Below, piece by piece: positions 52,776 to 62,135 of a stretch of 64,000 bases of DNA. The notes under the pieces are model-generated. The model made no database searches. It was not told where the DNA came from and saw only the letters and a program-made list of their open reading frames with translations. Positions within the stretch are counted from its first letter, which is position 1. The number at the start of each line of letters is the position of its first letter. The stretch lies in the NCBI GenBank assembly GCA_041941305.1, contig JBGTQJ010000009.1, positions 1 through 64,000 on the forward strand, read 5' to 3'. The DNA is from JANSWP01 sp041941305 (GTDB lineage Bacteria > Bacteroidota > Bacteroidia > Chitinophagales > Saprospiraceae). Both the position numbers and the translations under genes were made by a program.

Positions 52776-53432
52776 ATGAAATTTTTCATTGATACTGCTA
52801 GTATCGAACAAATTAAGGAGGCATACAATTTGGGTATTTTAGATGGGGTGACTACCAATCCTTCTTTGATGGCAAAGGAAGGCATTTCTGGTGAAGCCAA
52901 TGTGATCAATCATTACAAAACCATTGCAGAAATTGTAGAAGGAGATGTAAGCGCTGAAGTGATTTCAACAGATTATAATGGAATTGTAGAAGAGGGAAAA
53001 CGATTGGCAGATATTGCTCCAAATATCGTCGTGAAAGTCCCAATGATCAAAGATGGTGTAAAAGCCCTAAGTCATTTTCAAAAAATTGGTATTCGTACAA
53101 ACTGCACTCTTGTATTTTCAGCAGGGCAGGCAATTTTGGCTGCAAAAGCAGGAGCTACTTACCTTTCTCCTTTTATTGGCAGGATTGATGACATTACCTG
53201 GAATGGAATGGACTTGATTGCCCAAATCGCAGAAATTTATGCAATTCAGGGGTTCGAAACAGAAATTTTAGCAGCTTCTATTCGTTCTGCTAAACACATC
53301 GTTGAAGCCGCTCAAGCTGGTGCTGATGTGGTAACATGCCCGTTAAATTCGATTTTAGGTTTGTTGAAACATCCGCTTACAGATATTGGATTAGCAAAGT
53401 TTTTAGCGGATCATGAGAAGAGTAAAAAGTAA
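52776..53432 (+). CDS. Transaldolase / fructose-6-phosphate aldolase (TalC/FSA type)
   Basis: The 218-residue protein belongs to the small class of transaldolase-family enzymes (FSA, TalC). Landmarks are MKFFIDTASIEQIKEAYNLGILDGVTTNPSLMAKEG (cited in parts), the Schiff-base lysine in NIVVKVPMIKDGVKAL, NCTLVFSAGQAILAAKAGATYLSPFIGRIDD and AASIRSAKHIVEAAQAGADVVTCP. It is probably a transaldolase of the pentose phosphate pathway. Distinction from F6P aldolase is not possible by eye. A bidirectional terminator follows. Confidence 0.94.
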   Translation: MKFFIDTASIEQIKEAYNLGILDGVTTNPSLMAKEGISGEANVINHYKTIAEIVEGDVSAEVISTDYNGIVEEGKRLADIAPNIVVKVPMIKDGVKALSHFQKIGIRTNCTLVFSAGQAILAAKAGATYLSPFIGRIDDITWNGMDLIAQIAEIYAIQGFETEILAASIRSAKHIVEAAQAGADVVTCPLNSILGLLKHPLTDIGLAKFLADHEKSKK

Positions 53433-53446
53433 AAGTGCAGTATAAT

Positions 53447-53489
53447 AAGTTATGATTTTCGAGTTTAAAGAACTCGAAAATCATAACTT
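53447..53489. terminator. Bidirectional 19-bp stem-loop terminator
   Basis: Perfect arms aagttatgattttcgagtt (53447-53465) and its complement (53471-53489) with loop taaag lie between convergent genes, followed by a T-rich run on the plus strand. The last base belongs to the stop codon of the minus-strand gene. Confidence 0.85.
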
Positions 53490-56029
53490 TATTTTATTAT
53501 GGATATGTCACCATAGAGGATTTCTGTGAGTCCGTCAAGGAATACTATTTCTGCTTCCCATAGAAATACGCCTGCCTTAATCCTTTCTTTCCCAACGCTC
53601 CCATCCCATCCTGAGGTGGGATTATTCAATTCACTGTTGGACGAATGAAAGACTAAACTTCCCCATCGGTCAAATACCTTAAAGGAATTTATCCTTCCAA
53701 AGTCAGGGCTTTGCAAATAGAAATAATCGTTGATACCATCAAAGTTTGGAGAGAACACATTAGGCGCGTAAATCCTTCGGGTATTATCAACCAAAAACAT
53801 GATCAAAGCAGAATCTGCACATTCTTCATTGGAAATGGTTAATTGGTATTTGGTGTCTCGAAGCGGTTTCGCCATTGGATTTTTGCAATTCAGACATGAG
53901 AGAGTCGTTCCAAGGGGATCATACCATTCGATAAAAAGGGAATCGCTGTGATTTGTTATTATTGGCTCTAGTAATAAACTATCTCCCAAATGAATTTCGG
54001 CTATTGGATCAATATCCAAGTCTATAAAAGTACCTTCTCGTACATCGTAATAAATGTAAGTAGGCTCACAACCATCAAACAAAACCACACTGTAATTGCC
54101 AGGTTTGCTCACCACCAGAGTAGAGTCTATTGATCCATCATTCCACAAAAAATTGACACCATAATCGCTTGCATCCAAAATCAATTCTGTACCTCTGCAA
54201 ATTATTGGTTCCAGGAAAAGACTGTCTGTATCGACTCCAAGGACTCGAATAGGAGTGGTGTCCACCTGAACCGTATTTGGATAATCTGATATCCGGAAAG
54301 GTCCCAATTCTGTAGGAAAATTGTAAATAATTGCCAGGTTATGGTATAATCCAGGAGCAATATTGCCTACTTCGACAAGAATATCCAGGGTATCAATTCC
54401 CAAATCCAAAGTCATCTCTTTAAAGTCAATAATATTGGGAAGCACATTTTGATTTAGGTTTCCTCCGAAGGGATTTTCCAAAATGTCTAAAAAAGTAAAA
54501 CCAGGAGGAAGGGTATCCAGAAAACCCACACTTTCTCGCTTTTCTCCTGAATCGTTCTCGATAATATATCTATAGGTAACTTCACTACAGGGTAAGGTTT
54601 CTTCGGGGATTACCAGATGTCCCAATTCAATTGTGAAAGGACAAGAAGCAACGGTGATATCAAAACTAACCACAGTAGTTTGACATCCACTTGTAGCATT
54701 TAACACGTATAAGCCTGGTTCTGTTACCTCAAGTTGAGGGACGCTGGAGCCAACATTCCACTGTAAGTTATTTCCATACTGACCGCCATCAAGTACCGTT
54801 GACTCACCTGCGCATAATAATTGGCTGAAAAAAATACTATCCTCTTCGATAATATTTACACTTACCGGGGAACTATCATCTGGCTTGGTAGTAAGCAAAA
54901 AATCAGAGAGGCTTTTATTTCCCAAATTTGGTGGTAGGTTTTTTAATACCCCCTGACTAAAATGCTCACCACCAGGAACATTACCAATTTCAACTATAAC
55001 TTTAAAACTGTCAATACCAGACGGGATTATCAAATTTTCCAATCTAAAGATTGAATTTGGGCTTCCTTGATCAATGGAACCGCCAAAAGGATTCTGTAAA
55101 AGATCAACAAAATCAAACCCAAATGGGAGGTTTTGCTCAAAAACTACATCCGATAAAGTTTGCCCACTGGCATTTGCAACGGTGAAATTATAGGTGATTT
55201 CATTGCAAGGGAAAGAAACGATAGGGTCAGGTAAGCTAGTCATCTCTACTCCATAGGGACATGCCGTTAAATCCACCGAATAAAGTACAGGACCTGTAGA
55301 CTTCCTAACTTCAAGGCCCGTATTTTTATCGATAGAAAAGATTGCAGTCGTAACCCCAAAAACAGATGTCCCATATCCAAATAAATTACCAAAGGCATCA
55401 AAAAACAATCCTTCAAGTTCATTTTCATCCGCAACAGGAGGGTAAATAAGGACAGATGCAGTTGCCAAATCCATTGAAAGGACAGTCTTATTCAAAGCAT
55501 CATAACCATACAATCTGCCATCATAGGGGTCAAAGGTTATATCAAGTATTTGGGTGGGATTGCCTAATCCAATATTTTCAACCTCGAAATTTCCTGAAGA
55601 TAAATCTATTTTTGAGAGCATTTGATCCACATTGTTTTGGGATCCAATCGTAACCAAATACTGTCCATCGGGGGTGATTTCACCAGCGCGATATTCCAGA
55701 TTGTTTTCTAGGTCAATATCTCCCAGATCTACCACATTAATAGCTGCATCTATTTGAAATAAATGGTGATTGATTGGGTCAATTGCATAAAGTAAATTAT
55801 CTGTTTTTCTGTAACTTAAGGCATCCAGGTCGATTCCTAAATCGCTACTTAAGCTGTTGAAATTCAATGCGTTATTGCTAGGGTTGATGGTTAGTTCAAT
55901 TAATTCATTTGAACTTTCTGAAATGAGGTAAGCTTGTCCCGAACATGCAAAAGCGTTTTGGCTTTGAAGAGAAGGCAAGAGAAAGCCCATTTGTATGACA
56001 ATTGCAAAAAGAAGCGATTTAAATTTCAT
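53489..56029 (-). CDS. Large secreted protein with gliding-motility-type C-terminal domain
   Basis: The start at 56029 (MKFKSLLFAIVIQMGFLLPSLQSQ) gives a signal peptide. Residues to about 260 form a propeller-like region on repeated YAIDPINHHLFQIDAA-type segments. Two tandem modules (about 265-455 and 465-660) each pair a DUF11-like domain (GFDFVDLLQNPFGGSIDQ, GFTFLDILENPFGGNLNQ) with an Ig-like domain ending in a Cys. The C-terminus (VFSPNFDGINDYFYLQ, FKVFDRWGSLVF, GWDGSVGKERIKAGVFLWEAEI) is the CHU_C type B T9SS sorting domain. It is exported to the cell surface by inference. Confidence 0.92.
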   Translation of the reverse strand: MKFKSLLFAIVIQMGFLLPSLQSQNAFACSGQAYLISESSNELIELTINPSNNALNFNSLSSDLGIDLDALSYRKTDNLLYAIDPINHHLFQIDAAINVVDLGDIDLENNLEYRAGEITPDGQYLVTIGSQNNVDQMLSKIDLSSGNFEVENIGLGNPTQILDITFDPYDGRLYGYDALNKTVLSMDLATASVLIYPPVADENELEGLFFDAFGNLFGYGTSVFGVTTAIFSIDKNTGLEVRKSTGPVLYSVDLTACPYGVEMTSLPDPIVSFPCNEITYNFTVANASGQTLSDVVFEQNLPFGFDFVDLLQNPFGGSIDQGSPNSIFRLENLIIPSGIDSFKVIVEIGNVPGGEHFSQGVLKNLPPNLGNKSLSDFLLTTKPDDSSPVSVNIIEEDSIFFSQLLCAGESTVLDGGQYGNNLQWNVGSSVPQLEVTEPGLYVLNATSGCQTTVVSFDITVASCPFTIELGHLVIPEETLPCSEVTYRYIIENDSGEKRESVGFLDTLPPGFTFLDILENPFGGNLNQNVLPNIIDFKEMTLDLGIDTLDILVEVGNIAPGLYHNLAIIYNFPTELGPFRISDYPNTVQVDTTPIRVLGVDTDSLFLEPIICRGTELILDASDYGVNFLWNDGSIDSTLVVSKPGNYSVVLFDGCEPTYIYYDVREGTFIDLDIDPIAEIHLGDSLLLEPIITNHSDSLFIEWYDPLGTTLSCLNCKNPMAKPLRDTKYQLTISNEECADSALIMFLVDNTRRIYAPNVFSPNFDGINDYFYLQSPDFGRINSFKVFDRWGSLVFHSSNSELNNPTSGWDGSVGKERIKAGVFLWEAEIVFLDGLTEILYGDISIIK

Positions 56030-56129
56030 GTGCTGGGAATGATTCACTTTTTGCAAATTTATAAAATGAAATAAACGATTTATATATGTATCAGTAATAT
56101 TTTAAAGTTCTGTCTTTTCAACGAGAAAA

Positions 56130-57308
56130 TTATTCGACAAAAAGCACTAGTCCTTTTAAATAGGCACCTTCAGGGTGAAATAAATTGACTGGATGATCAG
56201 CAGGTTGAGATAAATGGTGCATCACTTTTACCTGTCTTCCCGCCTCAATGGCAGCTGCTACCATGGTATCATAAAATAATTGCCGATTTATGACCTGGGA
56301 ACAAGAAAAGGTAAATAAAATGCCACCTGGCGCTATTTTTTTCATGGCTAAGGCATTTAACCTTTTGTAGCCTTGCACTGCATTGTGACGCTTTTTTTGA
56401 CTTTTTGCGAAGGCAGGTGGATCCACCACCATGACTTCGTATTCCTCCTCCGTTTTTTGCAAGAATTTTAAAACGTCTTCAGCATATGCCGCATGCCTTT
56501 CTATGGAGCATTCATTGATATTGGCATTTTTCAAAGTCCACTCAATCGCTTTTTTAGAAACATCAACAGAATGAACCAATGTAGCTCCGGATTTAAGCGC
56601 ATAAATTGAAAAACCGCCGGAATAACAAAATGCATTGAGCACTTTCTTTTGCTCAACATATTTTGTAAGAAATTGGCGATTATCTCTTTGGTCCAAAAAA
56701 AATCCGGTTTTTTGTCCGATTTCCCAATTCACAAAAAAGCGATGTCCATTTTCCAGGACTTCCTGCTCTGGTGCTTTTCCAAACAAATATCCATTTGTGA
56801 CCTCTTCCGCATACTTTGACGGTAAAGTCTCTGCACTTTTATCATAAACTGCTCCAAGATCATTTCCAAAAATTTCAATAAGTGCCTGGCAGATTTTTTC
56901 CTTTAGGCGGTGCATCCCAATTGAGTGGCATTGAACTACTGCAGTTTTTCCATAAATATCTATGATAAGCCCTGGTAAGCCATCGCCCTCAGCATGGATG
57001 AGTCGATAACAATTGGTATTGGAGGGTTTGGGCAATCCGATTTGTTTTCTGTAAACTCGTGCTGCTTCTAATTTCCGTTTCCAAAATGCCAAATCTGGTT
57101 GTTCATTATCAAAAGAAAACAATCGGACTTTTATACTTCCATCCTGATAATGACCAGTTGCCAAATATTCTCCCTTGCTGCTGTAAACTTCTACTACGTC
57201 TCCATCAACAACATTTCCATCAACTTCATATACAGCCCCAGAAAAGATCCAGGGATGTAGCCTTTTAACTGCTACTTCTCGTTTGTGTTTCAAAATTATT
57301 TTGACCAT
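56130..57308 (-). CDS. rlmI: 23S rRNA (cytosine-C5) methyltransferase RlmI-like
   Basis: The start at 57308 (MVKIILKHKREVAVKRLHPWIFSGAV) was chosen; an ATG at 57344 is possible. An N-terminal PUA domain (RLHPWIFSGAVYEVDGNV) is followed by an EEHD-like linker with EGDGLPGLIIDIYG and a Rossmann methyltransferase domain (VLNAFCYSGGFSIYALKSGA motif I, VDPPAFAKSQ catalytic loop). RlmI-family enzymes methylate C1962 of 23S rRNA. The length of about 392 residues fits. No operon partners. Confidence 0.9.
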   Translation of the reverse strand: MVKIILKHKREVAVKRLHPWIFSGAVYEVDGNVVDGDVVEVYSSKGEYLATGHYQDGSIKVRLFSFDNEQPDLAFWKRKLEAARVYRKQIGLPKPSNTNCYRLIHAEGDGLPGLIIDIYGKTAVVQCHSIGMHRLKEKICQALIEIFGNDLGAVYDKSAETLPSKYAEEVTNGYLFGKAPEQEVLENGHRFFVNWEIGQKTGFFLDQRDNRQFLTKYVEQKKVLNAFCYSGGFSIYALKSGATLVHSVDVSKKAIEWTLKNANINECSIERHAAYAEDVLKFLQKTEEEYEVMVVDPPAFAKSQKKRHNAVQGYKRLNALAMKKIAPGGILFTFSCSQVINRQLFYDTMVAAAIEAGRQVKVMHHLSQPADHPVNLFHPEGAYLKGLVLFVE

Positions 57309-57572
57309 TCTGGAAGGAGAATTTAATTGTATGATATGAGACAACTTAGGATCTCAAACGCTAACAATCCTGGTTTATCATCTCAAAAAAAGCCCCGAAA
57401 GTAATCTGCTTGCCACTTTCATCAAAAAAATCAATCCTTTGGTAGGGTGAATAATTTTTTTTGACATCCAATATTTAGTTTCGCGACTTGTAAATCATCC
57501 ACTGTTTTGAAGGTTAAATGAAAAGTGATCGCCAAACATTTAACAATCAAGCAAAAATAAAATCCTGTTTTC

Positions 57573-59960
57573 ATGAAAAACCTTTTTACGATTCTTTTTT
57601 TCTTTAGTTCATTCCTGGTCTTTGGGCAGTTGAATGTATCCTATGTTTCCAATTATCAATTCCCAATTGACATGAGCGATGTATGGGGATATGTGGCTCC
57701 TGATGGAACAGAATATGCTATTGCTGGTAGGGATGATGGCGTTTCTATTTTAAACTTAGCAGATCCTGCAAATCCAGTAGAAAGTGACTTTGTACCTGGA
57801 ATCTTTTCTGGATGGAGAGATATCAAAACCTGGGGGGAGCATGCTTATGTCATCAATGAAAGTGGCAATGGTTTGGCAGTAATTGATTTGTCTCCACTTC
57901 CAGATAGCGTTAATGCTTATGACTGGAGTCCCAACATTCCTGGTTTGGGTTTTTTGAATACTTGTCACAACATATATATCGATTCTTCTGGATTTGCGTA
58001 TTTGTCAGGTTGTAATTTAAATAATGGAGGTCTGATTTTTATCGATGTCCATTCTACGCCAGGTGTTCCCCAATACGTGGGACATGGTCCGCCAACCTAT
58101 TCTCATGATGTTTACGTGAGAGACAATAGAGCTTATAGTTCTGAAATTAATCAAGGCGTTTTTTCCATTTATGATGTGACGGACAAAACAGCCCCTGTAC
58201 TTTTGGCATCACAAGCAACGGCGGCGAATTTTACGCATAATGCCTGGTTATCTGATGATAGCCAGATATTATTTACCACAGATGAAGTTGGTGGAGCTAC
58301 GGTAGGGGCTTATGATATTTCAGATTTAACAGATATTAAAGAGTTAGACCAATTTCTACCATTGGAAACCTTGGGAGATGGGGTTACTCCTCACAATGTT
58401 CATGTTTGGAATGACTGGTTGATAATTTCTTACTATACAGATGGATGTATCATCGTGGATGGATCCAGACCTGAAAATCTGGTAGAAGTGGGGAACTTTG
58501 ATACATTTATTCCATCCTCAACTGGATTTCAAGGAGCTTGGGGGGCCTATCCCTGGTTGCCATCAGGATTGATTTTGGTCTCAGATATTAGTGATGGAAT
58601 TTATGTTTTAGAACCCAATTATGTAAGAGCTTGCTGGTTGGAAGGAATAGTCACTGATGCTACAAATGGTGGCGCGGTACTGGACGCCAAGGTAGATATT
58701 GTAGGAGAATTGCCATTTGAGCGAACAGACCTTTCAGGCAATTATGCTACCGGAATAGCTACGGCAGGAACCTATGATGTTACTGTTGAAAAATTTGGAT
58801 TCGAACCTGCTTCAGCTACTGTTGATTTACAAAATGATGTAGTGACCATTCAAAACTTTGAACTGAATCCATTGCCTTCGTTTGCTTTTACTATCAATTT
58901 AGTGGACTCAGAAACTGGAAATGCAATTCCTGATGGAAAATTCAAAATTGTATCAGATGGTTTTGAAGGAGCGTTTTCAACCAATGCAGATGGGCAAGTA
59001 GTCGCAAACCCATTTTTTGCTTCCAATTATGAAATTTCGGCTGGTAAATGGGGTTATAGAACTGTAGTACTTTCCGACTTGGATATTAATCCAGACAACA
59101 ATAATATTACGGTGGAATTGGAAAGAGGTATTGAAGATGTATTTGCTTTGGATTTGGGATGGACAATTGAAGGTTCTGCGACTCAGGGTCAATTTGAATT
59201 AGGGACTCCAATAGGATTAGAGTCTCCTGTACCTGGAGTTTTCATTCAACCAGGTGAAGATGTACCTAATGATGTCGGAACAGGTTGTTACGTAACAGGG
59301 AATATCCCAGATTTATTTGGTGGAGTATTGATTGGTGGTGGTACCAGAATCACCTCTCCAGTTTTTGATATTACAGATATGAATGAACCCTGGTTGAGTT
59401 ATTACACCTGGTTTTTGAATGTCCTTCCACAGGGGCAAATTCCACCTCCTGGTAATGATGCGATTGTTGTAAAATTGACCAATGGAATTGAAACCATAGA
59501 AATTGACAGAATTGAGGATATTAGTCTGTTTGATCTTCAGCAATGGGAGTTATCTGAAATTAATATTTTAGATACGATTGCTGCCACCGAAAATATGCAG
59601 ATCATGTTTGAAATAAATGATACAGATTTCAATGACATATCAGAGGGCTTGGTGGACTATTTTCAGGTTTGGGATGCGAACCCAGTTGGAACTAAAGTGA
59701 TTGATAATGAGGCGTTTAATCTTTCTGTTTCACCCAACCCTACTTCAAACAGATTCTTCATCAACTATGAATTAATGGAATCAAACCAAAATGCTGAATT
59801 GGTGGTATTCAACCTTTTTGGTCAGGAAATCTATCGGCAAAAAATTGAAGCTTCAAAAGGTGTTATTCGATTTGGAGCTGAATTGATCAATGGGGTTTAC
59901 TTTGCCCAAATTCAACAAAGTAACAAGATGAGTCCTTCAATTAAATTGATAAAACAATAG
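57573..59960 (+). CDS. Choice-of-anchor B protein with type A T9SS sorting domain
   Basis: The signal peptide ends VFGQ. Residues about 20-350 are LVIVD/choice-of-anchor-B propeller repeats (SDVWGYVAPDGTEYAIAGRDDG, GISIYDVTDKTAPVLLA-like, HNVHVWNDWLIISYYTDG). A CarboxypepD_reg-like domain follows at about 355-430 (LEGIVTDATNGGAVLDAKVDIVG), with further beta domains. The C-terminus (SVSPNPTSNRFFINYEL, LVVFNLFGQEIYRQKI, GVYFAQIQQSNK, SIKLIKQ) is a standard type A T9SS domain. It is surface-attached or secreted by inference. A stem-loop follows the gene. Confidence 0.92.
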   Translation: MKNLFTILFFFSSFLVFGQLNVSYVSNYQFPIDMSDVWGYVAPDGTEYAIAGRDDGVSILNLADPANPVESDFVPGIFSGWRDIKTWGEHAYVINESGNGLAVIDLSPLPDSVNAYDWSPNIPGLGFLNTCHNIYIDSSGFAYLSGCNLNNGGLIFIDVHSTPGVPQYVGHGPPTYSHDVYVRDNRAYSSEINQGVFSIYDVTDKTAPVLLASQATAANFTHNAWLSDDSQILFTTDEVGGATVGAYDISDLTDIKELDQFLPLETLGDGVTPHNVHVWNDWLIISYYTDGCIIVDGSRPENLVEVGNFDTFIPSSTGFQGAWGAYPWLPSGLILVSDISDGIYVLEPNYVRACWLEGIVTDATNGGAVLDAKVDIVGELPFERTDLSGNYATGIATAGTYDVTVEKFGFEPASATVDLQNDVVTIQNFELNPLPSFAFTINLVDSETGNAIPDGKFKIVSDGFEGAFSTNADGQVVANPFFASNYEISAGKWGYRTVVLSDLDINPDNNNITVELERGIEDVFALDLGWTIEGSATQGQFELGTPIGLESPVPGVFIQPGEDVPNDVGTGCYVTGNIPDLFGGVLIGGGTRITSPVFDITDMNEPWLSYYTWFLNVLPQGQIPPPGNDAIVVKLTNGIETIEIDRIEDISLFDLQQWELSEINILDTIAATENMQIMFEINDTDFNDISEGLVDYFQVWDANPVGTKVIDNEAFNLSVSPNPTSNRFFINYELMESNQNAELVVFNLFGQEIYRQKIEASKGVIRFGAELINGVYFAQIQQSNKMSPSIKLIKQ

Positions 59961-59967
59961 TTCCTCA

Positions 59968-60000
59968 TGAGAGTTTGGGAAAAAACTTCCCAAACTCTCA
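59968..60000 (+). terminator. Stem-loop behind the choice-of-anchor B gene
   Basis: Arms tgagagtttggga (59968-59980) and tcccaaactctca (59988-60000) are perfect with a 7-base loop, 8 bases after the stop. The T-run after it is short. Confidence 0.75.
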
Positions 60001-60105
60001 AATTTTCTCCTTTCACTGGTTACCAAATCCTAATTTCGCGTTTCTTTTCTCAAAAGGGAAAACTTCTTTCCATTCAAGCCTCTGATCAAAGTTTGTTAAA
60101 AAATT

Positions 60106-60172
60106 GTCCAATAATGGTCCAATAATGGTCCAATAGGGTTTTACAATCATTTTGAACCATATTTGAGCAACC
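60106..60172. repeat. Short repeat block upstream of the C1-like gene
   Basis: The 11-bp unit aataatggtcc occurs twice in tandem at 60110-60131, after a degenerate copy (aaaaattgtcc). Complementary-looking sequence (cattttgaaccatatttgagc) follows. It resembles the other intergenic short-unit blocks in the window. Confidence 0.6.
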
Positions 60173-60189
60173 CTTTTATACTAGAAGCC

Positions 60190-61020
60190 ATGAAAAAAGT
60201 AAAGTTCAGCCTAGCATTATTAGCATTTTTGTTCTTTTTTGGAACATTAAACGCTCAATTTGATACCCTGGAAATGAAAACCATGCAAACAAAAGGAGTG
60301 GCTTTTGGAGTGACGGATCTTAATATGATTGACGAATTGATGGTAACCATGCCAGGACTTGGAAGCAACTCAAGAGATATGTTTTTCGAGCAAAGCCTGA
60401 AAGCCTATATGATGCCACCGAGGAGAGTTGCCGGAAGGGGCTCTGCAAACAGCTATGCGATTGCTTCTTGTTTGGAATTTTACACCAACTACAACAAAAA
60501 TTACAAAGTCAATCTTAGCCCTGATTTTATAGAATTGAATTTGAGTCATGGCAAATACTCCATTAAAGAAGCCTTCAATTTTTTATCAACAACCGGTACG
60601 GTCAGTGCTGCTATTATGCCTTTTGAATCTCCTATTATCCCGGCTGGAGTTTATGCTACTCAGAAATATAAAATTGAAAACTACCTACACATCATTCGAC
60701 CAGAAATGAGACCCCGGCAAAAATTATTTGAAGCTAAAAAAGCCCTAATGCGAGGTAATCCTGTTCTGTTTGAAATGAAAATTCCAGATGGTTTTAATGA
60801 ATTGGCTGGAGTTAAAACATGGGAGCCAGAAGGATTTGATTCAGACATAGTACATCCTTTTTTAATTATTGGATTTGATCAGGAAAGAGAAGCATTTGAA
60901 ATATTAAGCTCCTGGGGAAGTGATTGGGGCAGAAATGGATATATGTGGATTTCATATGACGACTTTACCAAGTATTCCACAAATGGCTTTGTTATGGTGC
61001 CCAAAAAAGAACAAGGTTAA
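60190..61020 (+). CDS. Secreted C1 (papain)-like pseudopeptidase
   Basis: The start at 60190 (MKKVKFSLALLAFLFFFGTLNAQ) gives a signal peptide. The papain fold is visible, but the nucleophile motif (normally QGxCGSCWAF) reads GRGSANSYAIA, placing Ser88 at the Cys position and Tyr at Trp. The catalytic His is kept (DIVHPFLIIGFD). The Asn of the NSWG motif is replaced, reading LSSWGSDWGRNGYMWI. Normal cysteine protease activity is unlikely. A binding or inhibitory role, or serine-based chemistry, is possible. Confidence 0.85.
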   Translation: MKKVKFSLALLAFLFFFGTLNAQFDTLEMKTMQTKGVAFGVTDLNMIDELMVTMPGLGSNSRDMFFEQSLKAYMMPPRRVAGRGSANSYAIASCLEFYTNYNKNYKVNLSPDFIELNLSHGKYSIKEAFNFLSTTGTVSAAIMPFESPIIPAGVYATQKYKIENYLHIIRPEMRPRQKLFEAKKALMRGNPVLFEMKIPDGFNELAGVKTWEPEGFDSDIVHPFLIIGFDQEREAFEILSSWGSDWGRNGYMWISYDDFTKYSTNGFVMVPKKEQG

Positions 61021-61123
61021 ATATTGGTTAGCGAAATAATTAATATCAGGTTGCTACTCATCTCCAAGTAATTGTCCCTTTTGTCGAAATCCTTCAAGCA
61101 TTTTTCCTGTGAATTGCGTAAAT

Positions 61124-61140
61124 TCGGGTTTTAAACCCGA
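61124..61140 (+). promoter_or_regulatory. Hairpin abutting the start codon of the TM2 gene
   Basis: tcgggttt-t-aaacccga (61124-61140) forms an 8-bp stem whose end lies 5 bases upstream of the ATG at 61146. It would occupy the usual ribosome-binding position and could limit translation. Confidence 0.5.
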
Positions 61141-61145
61141 TTGAT

Positions 61146-61940
61146 ATGAGAAAGAAAAATATTGCAGGATTCTTTGCTTTGTTCTTTGGTGTTTTTGGAT
61201 TGCACCGTTTTTATTTAGGTCAACGATTTCTCGGTTTTATTTACCTGATTACTTTCCTGATAGGCATTTTTATAGCTGCTGAAATGTGGTGGGTAGATTT
61301 CCCTTTTGTAGCCATTCCTGCAATCGCTGGTTTTATAGACTCTCTATTGTTTTTTACAATGCCAAGACAGGTTTTTGATAAAAAATTCAATAAAAATTTA
61401 GAAGCTTCTTATAGAACTGCTTATCAGTCCACCATAAAATCTCCTGACTTTTACCGCCCAAAACGACGCAATGTTTTTAAAGAATCAGGCATTGAAAAGT
61501 TTCGTGAATATGACTTTGAAGGTGCTATCGAAGACTTCAAAACTGCCTTGAATGAAAAATACGACGACCCCGCTTCACATTTCAATCTTGCTTGTTGCTA
61601 CTCTGTTTTGGAAGACACTGATCCTGCCTTTTTTCATCTCAATAAGGCCATTGAATTTGGGTTTATAGATTACGAAAGAATTTATACCCATGATGCATTA
61701 GCCCATATTAGAGTACAGCCTTTATTTATTGAATTTGTAAAAAATGGCTATCGCCTTTCTCAAGCTTTACCTGAACCTAAAGAGGACTTATTATCAACTG
61801 TCCCAGAGGTACCTACCGAAGAGCCGACTGAAAAATTGGACTTGCTAGACCAAATAATGCAGTTGGGTGATCTTAGAGACAAGGGGATTTTGACTGAAGA
61901 AGAATTTTTGAATCAAAAACAAAAATTACTGAGAAGCTAG
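61146..61940 (+). CDS. TM2-domain protein with TPR and SHOCT motifs
   Basis: Residues 1-80 form a TM2 domain (KNIAGFFALFFGVFGLHRFYLGQ, LGFIYLITFLIGIFIAAEMWW, AIPAIAGFIDSLLFF). A TPR-like region is at about 115-190 (FREYDFEGAIEDFKTALNEKYDDPASHFNLACCYSV). A SHOCT-like short helix pair ends the protein (LDQIMQLGDLRDKGILTEEEFLNQKQKLL, cited in part). TM2 proteins are inner-membrane proteins of uncertain role; the cytoplasmic TPR may bind partners. A hairpin sits just before its start, and a structured stem-loop follows its stop. Confidence 0.85.
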   Translation: MRKKNIAGFFALFFGVFGLHRFYLGQRFLGFIYLITFLIGIFIAAEMWWVDFPFVAIPAIAGFIDSLLFFTMPRQVFDKKFNKNLEASYRTAYQSTIKSPDFYRPKRRNVFKESGIEKFREYDFEGAIEDFKTALNEKYDDPASHFNLACCYSVLEDTDPAFFHLNKAIEFGFIDYERIYTHDALAHIRVQPLFIEFVKNGYRLSQALPEPKEDLLSTVPEVPTEEPTEKLDLLDQIMQLGDLRDKGILTEEEFLNQKQKLLRS

Positions 61941-61968
61941 ACTCATTTGTCAAATTACTTTAGAGTAT

Positions 61969-62030
61969 GTCTAAATTTTTCCTTCCTGTGCCACAGGGAT
62001 GCCCTTGCACAGTTTGTAAAATTTTTAGAC
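61969..62030 (+). terminator. Complex stem-loop behind the TM2 gene
   Basis: Outer arms gtctaaattttt (61969-61980) and aaaatttttagac (62018-62030) enclose smaller stems tgtgc/gcaca (61987-61991 and 62007-62011) and aggg-atg-ccct. It begins 28 bases after the stop at 61940 and probably ends the transcript. Confidence 0.6.
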
Positions 62031-62135
62031 AAACGCTTAACTCACCTTCATTTTACTCCATTTCAACGACGAATTTTGTGACAGCAAGTGCTCTCCTATA
62101 CATTTGCCCCATCATTTTAACCAAAATTAGTTTTT

